From the NCBI GenBank assembly GCA_012295275.1, contig CM022677.1, forward strand, positions 6,891,814 to 6,955,813: 64,000 nt of DNA. The letters are read 5' to 3'. Shown here in pieces: positions 39,594 through 50,891 of the stretch. The DNA is from Chrysomallon squamiferum (lineage: Eukaryota > Mollusca > Gastropoda > Neomphalida > Peltospiridae). The translations under genes and the position numbers were made by a program. The notes beneath the pieces are model-generated. The model ran no database searches, was not told the origin of the DNA, and saw only the letters and a list, made by a program, of their open reading frames with translations. How positions within the stretch are numbered: position 1 is the stretch's first letter; each line of letters opens with the position of its first letter.

Positions 39594-40226
39594 ACCATTA
39601 ATGCATATGCAATGTCAAGCTAAATTCGGTTTACTACATTTAGATGAAATTGGCTAATTCTCTAAATGTTTTAGTAAAATATTTTAATAGTTAATATTAA
39701 ATTCAACAGTTGATAAAGAGCCAGTTTTCATTATTTGTTGCTTTATTTGATTTATTATTATTACTTAATTAATTATTGAAAAATTCCTATTTCGTTTATA
39801 ACATTTATTTGTTATTTTATTTCTTTTTCGATTTGTATCTTGAGTAAAAGCATTGCCATTTACACTATAAATCTCGAACAGTCACGATCACTCTGGGTTT
39901 CTTCGTGTGATATCTGCTTTCGTTTTGTATAATATAAACAAGTGAATAGTTCTTATTTAAAATTGTCATTTTTTCAGTAGTAAATGTAGAGTAAAACGTA
40001 TTTGTAGCAAACGCAACGTGTCACTCGAGTATCGATTACGTCATTAGTTTTACACACTATACGATGTAAAACAAGTTTCTAAGGCGGACACAATTTTGAA
40101 TCCTTTTTTTATAAATAAAATAAACTATACAGGAACAGGTGAAGATGTTGAAGTGAATATAAACTACTCTGCTGGATAAGCTTAATGTTTTTTGTTTTCG
40201 TTTTCTTTTATTATTATTATTATTAT

Positions 40227-40227
<1 letters not shown>

Positions 40228-40308
<81 letters not shown>
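40228..40308. repeat. (AGT)n microsatellite
   Basis: A perfect AGT array of about 27 units after a short ATT array. Confidence 0.95.
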
Positions 40309-40309
<1 letters not shown>

Positions 40310-40729
40310 TTGAAAACGTGAGAAGAATGGTGAAAACGGAGATACACTTTACCTGAACAAGAAAACTTTGTGACATATTATATCATCGCTGCTTTATTAT
40401 CAATGTTTTCTACAGTGTTTATAACTAAATTACTGAAGTTGTAATTACAGCAACCACTGTGCACATCTCTACAATCTGAGAGGTAGATAGGTAGACGGAC
40501 AGACAGACAGAGAGAAAAAAAAAAAGCCAACACTGAACTGAGTAATTAATGTGACCAATAAAAGAAAATACGTGAAAAGCGAGGTTAATGTGATATTATA
40601 TTATAATGCATGTACAAGCATTTTCTTACAAGTTCATTTGCCTATCAAATCTATCTAACTACATATGTAAACACCATCTCCGTGATATCAACTTAACAAC
40701 GTATCCTCTAAGGCAAATAGGTATACCAA

Positions 40730-40741
40730 ACTCTCTCTCTG

Positions 40742-40782
<41 letters not shown>

Positions 40783-40804
40783 CACACACACACACATACA
40801 CACA
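40730..40804. repeat. (CT)n(CA)n compound microsatellite
   Basis: A CT array with GT interruptions followed by a CA array. Confidence 0.9.
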
Positions 40805-41084
40805 CTCAAATACACAGTCACCAAGAATCATTCTACATAAACAAGTCACTGAAAATAACCATGATGCCCAAATCCAATTTTTATTTTTAAAAAATGTCCA
40901 CCTACACCAGCACTTATCTACTGTTTTACTTTGATCTTACCCATCACTTCCCTGTCCCTAGAGAATTAACACACCCCTCAAAAATATTCAACAGATCTGT
41001 ATACCCTCCTCAATCATATATATATATAAATGTTAGTAATGTTAGAAATAAATTATCCGTAAAGAAAACAAGCACATTGTGGTT

Positions 41085-41530
41085 TTAAAATCAGTTTTAT
41101 TTCAATTAATGGTTACAGAAAGTGGTAAATTTTAGTTTTTAAAATTACTTCATTTAATAATTGTTAACACACTGATTTCAAAAACCATATTTATTTCATT
41201 TAATAGAGAAATAGTAAAAAAAACTATAATTTCAAAAATCATTTATTTCATTTAATAATAAATTGTTTACATAAAATATCAAAACAGATGCATTAACTTT
41301 ACATAATTTTATTTTATTTCATTTAATAATAAATTGTTTACAGAAAATAGTAAAAAGAAATAACAAAATGGTTTTAAAAATTGCTTTTATTTCATATTTA
41401 ATGTTTACAGTAAATAGTTAAAAAAAAACAAAGTAATTTACAAAAGCAGTTTCAGTTTACTTCATTTCATTTAAAGTTTACTAAAGTATTAGTAATAAAA
41501 ATAAAAACAATTAAGTACTGAGCAGAATGA
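41085..41530. repeat. Degenerate AT-rich tandem repeat
   Basis: TTTATTTCATTTAATAATAA followed by TTGTTTACAGAAAATAGT-like sequence recurs about five times with a period of roughly 70-100 bases. Confidence 0.6.
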
Positions 41531-42419
41531 ATTTTAAAATAAGTTTAATGTTAATAAATTTTTCATAATTAAGAGAGAGAGAGCTTGTTGTTGTTGTTTT
41601 TTTATTATTATTTCTTACTCCTTTAAGTTCTGTTCTTGTTTTATTTATTTATTTATTTATTTATTTACTTATTATTTTTTATTTATAAAGGAGTAATGTT
41701 GTCCTTGCTAGTAACTGTGGTGAGTTAGTAGTTGGAAGTATGTTTGATTACTGCATTTTTTTTTTTTTTTTTAATCACAATGAGGCCCATTTTAGGTGGC
41801 AGAATAATTTCTGGTTTTGATGGTCTAGATCAGATAATGTAATTAGAGATGGTTTTTATTGTTATTTATTTTAATGATGATTGTTATGAGGCTTTGTTTG
41901 GGTTATCAGATACTTAAATGTCTGTTGCAGATGTCTGTCAATGTACATCCACTCAATCATGAAGACAGTTATAACAAACAGTTAGATAACTGCTTCCATT
42001 GGTCAGCAAGAAAAAATATGTTATAAACACCTTCTCATAGACAGTAAAACATCTGTCACAGATTTTGATCATTCATTCACTGAGTTCTACTCAGAACAGG
42101 AAAATCCTAATACTTACTGAGACAAAAACTGATCTTGTTGGTCAGATCTCACTGAAAAACAGTCACCTTCATTTTATTATCACTGTGAAATAAAAACTAT
42201 AACACACCTTGTAATTTCACCTACTCTATGCCTGTGTCTAACAAAGTGGAAATTTGCACATTATTTATAGTATTTTTGACAAACAAGTAATCTGAACATT
42301 GTTCAAAGTTCTTGTACCCTGAACATTTTCAGTAACCTCCCTTTGTTTAACTTTCACCAGTTACACCAATTCCTACCATCCATTTCACAAAAGCTGGTGA
42401 ACCACTGTTATTATAATTA

Positions 42420-42508
42420 TTATTATAATTAGTAGTAGTAGTAGTAATACTACTGTTATTGTTATTACAGCTTCTGCTACAAAAAAATATTATTATCTCT
42501 ATTATTAT

Positions 42509-42543
<35 letters not shown>

Positions 42544-42735
42544 CTGGATTGATATTGATTGTTACTGGAAGTATTATTATATATATAAGTATTGTTCTTA
42601 TTATTGTTATTATTATTCCTGTTGTTATTATTTATTATTATTGTTATTGTTATTAATATTTATTATTGTTATTATTATTGTTATTATTGTTATTATTATT
42701 ATTACTTATTATTATTATTATTTTATTATTATCCA
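42420..42735. repeat. AGT and ATT/TTG microsatellite cluster
   Basis: Successive AGT (about 42509-42542), ATT and GTT arrays account for the serine-rich and tyrosine-rich open frames here. Confidence 0.9.
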
Positions 42736-43519
42736 AATTTATTATCTGTTGTTGTTGATGGTATTGTTGTTTATGTTTTGTTGTTATGTTGTTATTGTTG
42801 TTGTGGTAATCCACGGAGACTGTGTGCTGACTAGTAATTTTTTGTTGTTGTTTTGGAAAACTGCTGAACCAGTCTTGTCACCCTGAATGAAGGGATGCAA
42901 CGGAACTAAGAACCCTGACTGTCTACTGAGTTGAACTTTAACCTCAAACTGAACAATAGCTTATTGAACTGTATATGTAACTCTGTATGTTGTTTGGGTT
43001 TTGTGTGTGTGTGCATTTGATGTCCAAATTTAAAAACAAGTAGTGAAAATATTAAAATTATTAATTATAAAAATACAACAACATAATCTGACTCAAAAAG
43101 CCATGTTTTTGTTGTTGTTTTAATGTTTAAACAGTCTTGTCGTTTCATCCAAAACCCAGACAAGAATCCAGGAGAGCAGTACACATTGACCTTCACCTTG
43201 ATCCAAAACAAACAAACTTATTCCAAATACCAAGTTCACAAATCACCTTTCTGTGTGTGAGGAGATGTCCAGGTAAAAACCAAAACTCAGCAGAAAAATA
43301 GTAAAAATGTATTAATTATAAAAAACAACAACAACATAATCTGTTCAAAAAGCCATTTTCAGCATCATCAAACAACCACTATAAACTGACCATTACATCC
43401 AAAAGTCCTCAGCATATTGTTCATTTGATTATTATCAGTTGTTGATTAGGATGTTCACAGCCCAAGGGTATAACAAACAAACCCATTGAATACAATTTTG
43501 ATACATCAAATCACCTTTC

Positions 43520-43833
43520 AGCATGCACGGCCGAATTCCAGCAGACCAGACCTACTCAGCAGAATACAACATCTACACGAAATTGTCGGAGCTGACAGTG
43601 TATATCTACCTGAAGCGACTGCTATCGGACAAAGTATAGTTGAATCTTCTGTAGAAGGCATTGCTAGCTATACTAAAACTCAAATAAAGGACGCTTTGGA
43701 TCAATTCACTGATTTTGTGAATTCAAAAGATACAGCAGTAGATAATAACGTTTCATCTGAAGAACGAGAGGAATTGGAAACTGAAGAGGACGAATACATA
43801 TCATATATGCGTACTACAAGTCCAATTTCATGA
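43520..43833 (+). pseudogene. Parvovirus-like acidic ORF upstream of VP, copy 1
   Basis: An open frame ends at TGA 43831-43833. It has normal protein-like composition from about 43540 onward and includes YLPEATAIGQSIVESSVEGI and an acidic tail rich in E and D. No in-frame ATG defines its start, so the 5' end is uncertain or lost at the host junction. Its stop overlaps the VP start codon in the form ATGA. A truncated relative occupies 46031-46202 before VP copy 2 with the same stop-start overlap, so the arrangement is ancestral to both copies. It may be a minor-capsid N-terminal part in a split VP. No phospholipase A2 motif (HD..Y with a calcium loop) is visible. Confidence 0.55.
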
Positions 43834-45716
43834 ATAAAGGGAAACGTATATTAAACAAGAAGGACATTACCAGACTTTGGGCTATAGCTAAAGCTAAAGC
43901 ATTTGATATATTATCAGAGATAAATGTGCCGGTGGATCAGCGCCAAAACAGGTGGTTACAAATTCGACGTCAATATCCAAATTTACAGATTCCAAATCAA
44001 GATTTCTATTCGGCAATACAAAATATTCGGAACGAATATAACCATATTGAAGATCAAGACGAAGAGGACCCTTTTAATACGCCTATATACCCAGAAGACG
44101 AACAAGCATTAAAAGCATCAGAACAACAAGGCATGACACGACAAAACATCGAACCTGGAGGAGGATCTAGCTCCAAAGTTCCTAATAATAATCAACTATC
44201 TACGAGGATATCACAAGATGTATTGGATCAATCTAATTCCAAAGGAACGTATCTTCAACCTCAAGAGTTCGTATTGGAACCTGATTCTATCATGAACGAA
44301 GAAGTAACTGATACAGGTGGAAGTGAAGCCGTAGAAGGTGCTCCTATGGCCTCTGCTACAGGAAATAACGTTTTATACCAAGGATTTGGAGATACAACGT
44401 CTGAAGCTAATCCGAGGTATATTACCATTAAAAAAACATTTAAACGAACATTCACTAGTGTGATTAATTTCTCTAAACAAAGAAAAGCTAGTATGTCAGT
44501 TATAGATAATGCAACAAATGCTTCAGCATGGAAAAATGCAATAGGTGATCCAAATGTATGTGAATTTACATTCAATCATGGTGGTCACATTATACCTTAT
44601 TGGTATAAAGCAGCTAGCACGAAGGCAGACGATTGGAATTTACCTGATGAGGTATAATAATATGATAATACATGTTTTAAATAATACTAAAGCAGATCCA
44701 AACGAAGTACCAGTAATGGCACCTCCAAATGCACAAGTTTGGACATTTACAGATATTTATAATGAGTATGGATTACCTGATAAACATTTGGACCTATCTC
44801 ATAATAATCTGTTCAAAGATGAAGAATGTATGGACAACACATCTCAAAGAAGCATACCGGTTCAACCAGATCGTAAATTATATTTGCCTAGTGACATAGG
44901 TATGCAACTGTTAAACAGTGCTTGGAACAGTGAGGGTGCGACTTATACTGCCGAAACACCTAATTACATATACGATATGAAAAAACACGATGGATATAGA
45001 GAAACAGTTATTAGTGCAGGTGGTTTCAGTTTGGATTATACATGTAAAGATTCACCTTTAGTTATATTTCCAGGAGAAACAAGTCATACATTAAACTTTA
45101 CTCAGATTACTGGTAAGGTTAAGAACGATAGATATCAGTCTAGCAACGAAAACAAAGCTAACTTAGAGGTATGGCCTACACACGAAGTAACAGTAACTGA
45201 CACTTCTAAACATCCATTAGGGACTGCTATCATTACCTATTTTAACCATCAATACAGAAATGTACACTATTCAGCTTGTTATCAAAATAAAGTTGGTAAA
45301 GATTTAGGAGCACGATCGATGGCAGATGATGCTAGCACCAAACTAGGTAAAAGCGGTATATCTAGCAATGATTTAGATAATCCAAATGTGAACACGTGCA
45401 TGGACGGTAAACACCGTATCAATGCAATAGACCTCCTATGTTCCTAATAGGTTTATACCCTGATGTAGAGAAAACTAGTAATGGAGCTACATTATTCTTT
45501 AATTACCATGCTAACATACAAATAACTTATTATAGCGAGGTTGAGTTTTTAGTCAGAACGGCAATGTGTCCAAAATACATACCTATAGGTTTGGGTGGAT
45601 GTCCGTCAGGTAATATGTCAGGACTTTTTTTTAAATTGAACGATACTACACCTGTAGGAAATAAAGACAATGTTAAGCTTACAGAACAACCTAACTTTTT
45701 TTTTTTTTTACAATAA
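43830..45716 (+). pseudogene. VP: Endogenous parvovirus-like capsid (VP) gene, copy 1, 3'-truncated
   Basis: The gene starts at ATG 43830, overlapping the previous stop. Conserved blocks shared with VP copy 2 include MASATGNNVLYQGF, FNHGGHIIPYWYK, YRETVISAGGF, GETSHTLNFTQITGKV, FNHQYRNV and YYSEVEF. Together with the neighbouring NS gene these indicate a parvovirus-type capsid protein. The first segment closes at 44655-44657. Compared with copy 2, about 35 bases are missing near 44648-44665, which shifts the frame. A second frame change falls near 45405-45425. The gene is cut off at 45690-45700, where a T-run and the palindrome block begin. The C-terminal part seen in copy 2 is therefore missing. 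It cannot produce a full capsid protein. Confidence 0.8.
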
Positions 45717-46030
45717 CAAGAGTTTAGTTGTCAACCTAACTCTTGTGATTTGTAAAAAAAGCAAAGATCCTCATTACTGGCTTTTGGCTTTTTGACCAAA
45801 TGTACTTTAACTTATGCTCCTTTGGGCGAAGCCTAAGCACCTTCGGGTTAAAAGTACTTTTGGTTATAAAGCCAAAAGCCAGTAATGAAGATCTTTGGGT
45901 TTTTTTTACAAATCACAAGTTAGGTTATCGTCTTCGCCCGAAGGAACGCGATCACCTTCGGGTTAAAAGTACATTTGGTTAAAAAGCCAAAAAGCCAAAA
46001 GCCAATATGAGTTAAACTTTTTTTTTTTTT
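45687..46030. repeat. Viral-telomere-like palindrome block 1
   Basis: A long imperfect inverted repeat spans 45731-45928. The left arm holds CATTACTGGCTTTTGGCTTT and ACCAAATGTACTTTAAC; the right arm holds TTAAAAGTACTTTTGG and AAAGCCAAAAGCCAGTAATG. Its tip (about 45812-45847) has a second small inverted motif, CTTTGGGCGAAG and CCTTCGGG. Next comes half of a second palindrome (45930-46016) with CTTCGCCCGAAG. Both flanks are T-runs. A stem with cross-arms at the tip is the classic form of parvoviral terminal hairpins. The block lies exactly at the junction between the two truncated VP copies. Confidence 0.7.
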
Positions 46031-46202
46031 CATCTGTGGAAGCTATTGCGCACTATACTAAAGATCAAATTAAAGAAGCAATCGAAGAATTTCCTGCTGT
46101 TATTGCAAAAAAGGACATATCCGAGTCATCTGTTGACAATAAGGATAAAGAAGAAGAAGAAGAGAACATAAATTATATGAACACATATAAACCTGTTTAA
46201 TG
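46031..46202 (+). pseudogene. Acidic ORF upstream of VP, copy 2, 5'-truncated
   Basis: The frame is open from the end of the palindrome block to TAA at 46199-46201. It aligns with 43651-43833: SVEAIAHYTKDQIKEA here against SVEGIASYTKTQIKDA in copy 1, and it has the same acidic tail. The stop overlaps the VP start as TAATG. The 5' half is missing, cut by the T-run ending at 46030. Confidence 0.6.
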
Positions 46203-48315
46203 AGCAACAAAGGAAAACGGTTACTAAACAAGGAAGAAGTAACACGTTTGTGGGCTATAGCAAAGTCTAAAGCTCTTAGCATATTACAAAGTCTAAAGCT
46301 CTTAGCATATTACAAAGTCTAAATGTGCCTAGGGATAAAGCTGAAGAAAAGTGGTTACAAATTCGATGTCGATATCCAAATCTACAAATACCTACTAAAG
46401 ATTTCTATTCAGCAATACATAATATTCGGAACGAATATAACGATACTTAGGATTCGGACGAAGAAGACCCTTTTAATTTGCCTCTATACTCGGAAGAAGA
46501 ACAAGAACCAAACAAAATAATGGACGCAGACAAAAGAAAATGTACAAAAGAAGACTTTTGTCCATCTAAAAAGCAACGAAAAGATAATCCAGTTATCTAC
46601 AACTGTATCAGATGATGTCGTTGGAAATAGTAACGCTAAAGGAACTTATTTACAACCAAATGAATCTGTTACGGATGCAGATTCTGTTTCTGGTAACGAA
46701 GTAACAGATACTGGTGGTACTGAAGCTGTTCAAGGAGCACCAATGGCATCTGCAACTGGAAACAATGTACTTTATCAAGGGTTTGGAGGAACTACTAGAG
46801 GTACAGATCCTAGATACATCAAAGTAACAAAGACATTTAAGAGAACATTTACTAGTGCTATTAATTTTGATATGCATACCAAAGCTAAGATGACAGTTCT
46901 TAATTCAACTAATCTTGGGTGGACAAATGCTATAGGTGATCCATCCGCTTGTGAGTTAGTTTTTAATCATGGTGGTCATATTATACCTTATTGGTATAAA
47001 CAAGCCAGTACACGACCAGAAGACTGGAATTTACCAGATGAGTTTGTAGGATATAAGATCAAGAGATTCGGATTTAATATAAATAACATGACAATCCATG
47101 TTTTAAATAATAATAAAGCTGATTCCAATGAAGTTCCTATCATGGCTCCTCCTAATGCCCGAGTATGGACATTTACAGATTTACATAATGATTAAGGAAT
47201 ACCTCATACAGCTGATAACAGCAAAAGTCATAATGATTTATTCAGAGATGAAGAGTGTATGGATCAAACATCGAATAGAGTGATACCTAAACAGCCTGAC
47301 AGATACATGTATCTAACAGGTGATGTCGGTATGCAATTGCTAAATAATGGTTGGACCAAAGTAACTGATAATACTTTTAAAGCTATTGAACCTAATTACA
47401 TCTATAACATTAAGAAACTTGATGGTTATAGAGAAACAGTTATAAGTGCAGGTGGCTTTGCTCTTGATTATACTTGTAAAGATTCTCCGTTGGTATTATT
47501 TCCTGGAGAGACTAGTCATATGTTGGCATTTACTCATGTCACAGGAAAGGTTAAAAAAGGCAATTATCAGTGATGAAAGTTCAAAAACATTGGAAGTATG
47601 GCCCACTCACGAGTTAACTGTAACTGATGTTGCACTTCATCCTTATGCAAAAGTAATGACTACATACTTTAATCATCAATATAGAAATGTAGACTATAAA
47701 GCGTGTTTTCAAAATGCTGCAGGTGAACAATTGGGTGCACCTGCTATGGCAAGTGATCCTTCGAATAAACTTGCTAAAAAAGGAGTAACCGCAAATGACA
47801 TTAGTGCTCATAATTATAATACAGAAACGGATGGTTCTCACAGAAGAACTTTTCAATGTAACAGACCACCTATGTTTCTCATTGGTATATATCCAGACGT
47901 AGAAAAGACTACTAGTGGCAACACCTTATTTTTTAATTATCATGCTAATCTACATATTACATATTACAGTGAAGTAGAGTTCATAGTAAGAACAGGATTC
48001 TGTCCTAAGTATATTGCTATAGGACTAGGTGGTTGTCCAGGTCCCATGAGAGGTCTGTATATATATGGTAAGGATGTAGCCAGAAATAAAGATGTCGTTA
48101 AACATACTGAACAAGGTCAATTCTTAAGTGAAAATGCACAACAATATGTCGAACGAATACGTAAAACATGGGAAATGAGAATTGCTGCTCCTATATGGGA
48201 CAATTCGAATCAAAGAAAGTCGAGGCGACGAGTTGTCTGGCCATTACATGGAACATACGGAGACAGAACGGTTCCAATTAAAGAAAACGAAACCGATTAT
48301 TCTTATCCTATTTAA
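46200..48315 (+). pseudogene. VP: Endogenous parvovirus-like capsid (VP) gene, copy 2
   Basis: The gene spans the whole VP homology from ATG 46200 to TAA 48313-48315. It carries the blocks seen in copy 1 and adds the C-terminal part, with SRRRVVWPLHGTYGD close to the end. By eye roughly two thirds of positions agree with copy 1, so the two are not a recent duplication. Breaks are a 26-base tandem duplication (46261-46312), an in-frame TAG at 46448-46450, a frame change near 46580-46600, an in-frame TAA at 47193-47195 and a frame change near 47571. It is followed after 261 bases by NS on the same strand. Its AATAAA lies at about 48486-48491. It cannot give an intact protein. Confidence 0.82.
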
Positions 48316-48576
48316 ATAATTATTCATTGTTCATATTAGTTAATTAATTACTTATCGTTAATTACTATTTTAAAAGAACTATTTGTTATTACGCTGTGTA
48401 AGAACACAGTGAAAAGTCTGTTGTGTTATAGATCACGTAACATCTCGTTACGTCATATCAATGACGCCATGTAAATATTGGTATAAATAAAACTGACATT
48501 CAAAAATATTTTTGTCGTTTGTCATTAATTGACTTGCTACACGTTAAAAGAAGCATAGTTATAATCCAGCACCACT
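48316..48576 (+). promoter_or_regulatory. VP-NS spacer: TATA box and poly(A) signal overlapping
   Basis: The string TATAAATAAAACTG starts at 48482. TATAAATA is a good TATA box about 90 bases upstream of the NS ATG at 48577, and the overlapping AATAAA could serve as the poly(A) signal for VP transcripts. Upstream lie paired ACGT-core motifs (TCACGTAACA near 48434 and GTTACGTCAT near 48448) and CAATGACGCC. These resemble CRE/E-box-type sites. Their activity is inferred from sequence only. Confidence 0.5.
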
Positions 48577-50669
48577 ATGGAGAAATATATTGAAGACGCT
48601 ACTAATACTTCTGAATATTACTCAATTATATTGGGACATAAAGAGTACGACTTGGTGCATCCCAACTATCTGGTTCCAAGATGCCTTGCGAAAGATAAGA
48701 ACGGAAAATATGTTTACGCCATAGGAAAGAATTATATCAAGAGTTTCGTCATGGACGACCAAGACATTCTAGACAAGTGCGTGGACCATTGGTCGACTCC
48801 GCAATCGGAGTTCATGATGAGAGGTCAGGATAGAGTGATAACTGAACTTAAAAACATGTTAAGGAATAAAAACTGGAAGATGCTGTTAGTGTACCATGAT
48901 AAATAGTGTGATATGGACTCCAACATACCTACAAATGGAAGTCATGTCCATATCATATGGAAAACAACGATGACACATCCAAGTCAAGATCATCAATATA
49001 GACGTTTACACCGAGCTGTTCTGGCTGAAAAAGGGTATATAAAGTTAAGGAAGTTACGTCAGCCATACAAATACTCTGTATCTGAATTCATGAACTACTT
49101 AATAAGAGATGATGAGAAAATGTTTTTAGGAAAAAATTGTCCGGACATGCTCAATAAATGGAATCTATTACTGGATCAAGAAAAAAACTGGCTAAAAGAT
49201 GATTATAATGAAAATACTGTATTCAAAGACACGTCTATCAACGAAGATATAAAGACATTTGAAGTTAAGCCTCCCAAGAAAAAAATGACGGTTCAGGAAT
49301 TTTTAAATGAACACAATGACGTGTTACAACATGGACAAGGAATGACAGTAAAGGAGATAAATCAAGAAACAAAGAACATTATAGACATTGATGATGATAT
49401 TCCAACTAACAAGCCTGAAAAGATTCCAAGTCACCTCATGTCTACCAAATCAGCAGACACATTTGACTTTTTTTACAAATTGGTTCAAAAGTATCCAGAT
49501 GTGAATAAACTCAATATGCTCATAAGCAAATTCGATACATCGAGCAATGAATTTAAAGCTCTTTGTAATGCTGTTGCCAACATATCTGGAGAAAAAATAT
49601 TTAAAGCAGCAAGAACCAAATACCTAATGGAACAAGCAGACAAAAGTGCCTACGATCAGATAAAAGCTCTCGACGATAACCTAGAAAATTATATGACATC
49701 AGAAGATTCTTTGAAACTATTTAACAGTTGGTGCCAGGAACACGAGATACCAGAGCGATGGTTCTATGTACTAATGAATATCCTTTTGAAAGGCAAAGGC
49801 AAAAAGAAAATTGGAATCTATTTACAAGGCGAGAGCGATTCCGGCAAGACAATGTTGTCGTCGAGTTTGTTTGAACCTTTGACATGTTCCGGTAAAATAG
49901 CGAAAGACAATTTTCCATGGCAGATGCTGGGTGACAAAAAATTGTTATTGGAGAAGAAATCGCTATTACCCAAGTAAACATAGACAAATACAAAGATCTT
50001 CTCAGTGGCAGTAAGGCAACATGCGAGCCGAAGGGAACGACACCGGTGTATTGCAAAGCAAGCTTATGTATTTTAAACAGCAACATTCCTTTTGGACAGA
50101 ACATTACATCAACTCAAATGAGTATTATGAAAACTAGATTGTACTTCATCGAGCACTTGAAGAAAAGCAATACACTAAAACGAGCTAAATTATTCACCTT
50201 GTGCGAAGATCCATCCGAAGACGAAATAATGGTTGCGATTGAAAACAATAAACAATTCTTTAACGATAAACTCAATCCACTACAAAACGACAAGACAGTT
50301 CAAGCTAAGTATAGTTACTTCCATGACTCTTTTGACAACGAATCACAAGAATCACGTGGAGTAAAGAGGCAATACGATAACATCGAAGCCTATATAGAAA
50401 ATGAAGAGAAAGATCTCAATCAGAATGAAGACATCATCAATGAATCTCCAAAGAAGAAACGAAAAATTCTGAAAGCAAAACGATCAGACTGTGATACGAT
50501 AAGTGGTAACACGTCAGATGAACATTCTCAAGATCTGTTTATAGCATCTGAAGATGACAACAACCCTGCTGATAATACAATTCCAGAAGCGTATATGAAT
50601 AATAACCAAGCTTTGGACATTGATATCGAAGACATTATTCCGCCATCGCAAATTAATTATAGTGTTTGA
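48577..50669 (+). pseudogene. NS1: Endogenous parvovirus-like replicase NS1 (HUH nickase + SF3 helicase)
   Basis: About 697 codons from ATG 48577 to TGA 50667-50669. The order matches parvoviral NS1 (rolling-hairpin replication initiator). An HUH nuclease motif, SHVHIIWKTT, lies around codons 122-131. An SF3 helicase follows, with Walker A GESDSGKT at 49828-49851 (codons 418-425), a Walker B region with paired acidic residues (GEE) at 49950-49958, and a motif-C-like ILNSN near 50074-50088. The C-terminus is acidic and has a monopartite nuclear-localisation signal, PKKKRK (50448-50465). It has only two breaks: an in-frame TAG at 48904-48906, before the HUH motif, and a frame change at an A-run at 49936-49941, between Walker A and B. 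These breaks inactivate it. Codon use and AT content resemble the viral VP genes. The exact genus is not assigned. Confidence 0.88.
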
Positions 50670-50836
50670 CATTTAAATGAATATTATATCATAAACAAAT
50701 GATATCATTGATGCTGTTTAAAATGTTAATCATAGTTACATTGTTACGTTAGTAAAAGTTAAATAATTAAATTTACTTAGTTTGTCATATGTTTATATTA
50801 ATTTTATATATAAATACAATGAAAAATAACATTATT

Positions 50837-50842
50837 AATAAA
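50837..50842 (+). terminator. Poly(A) signal after NS
   Basis: AATAAA lies 168 bases after the NS stop codon in an AT-rich spacer, before the palindrome block. It is a plausible cleavage/polyadenylation signal for NS transcripts. AATAAA is common by chance in such AT-rich DNA. Confidence 0.35.
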
Positions 50843-50891
50843 TTAAAAAAATGAAGTCGCTGAAAATTATGACCTGATATATTTCAACTCT

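Larger units (their letters stand above)
38860..43480. other. Repeat-dense DNA, no gene seen
   Basis: This region is filled with AGT, ATT, CT and CA arrays and a decayed tandem repeat. A 60-base imperfect direct repeat (43045-43105 and 43293-43353, each with TATTAATTATAAAAA... and ACATAATCTG) precedes the viral locus. No host exon was found. Confidence 0.5.

Noticed and set aside
40057-40376. Threonine-rich and leucine-rich minus-strand frames
   Set aside because: They are AGT-array translations without flanking coding signal.
42459-42886. Serine/isoleucine and tyrosine/leucine-rich frames
   Set aside because: They are AGT/ATT/GTT array translations.
44261-44575. 104-codon minus-strand frame inside VP copy 1
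   Set aside because: It is the antisense shadow of the VP reading frame.
45687-46030. Palindrome block as an ordinary foldback transposon or MITE inserted into VP
   Set aside because: A simple insertion would leave the same VP gene on both sides. Here two divergent VP copies are truncated at opposite ends, and related palindromes flank NS. It remains the main alternative and is testable by copy number.
49721-50104. 127-codon minus-strand frame inside NS
   Set aside because: It is antisense to the helicase domain and has no independent features.
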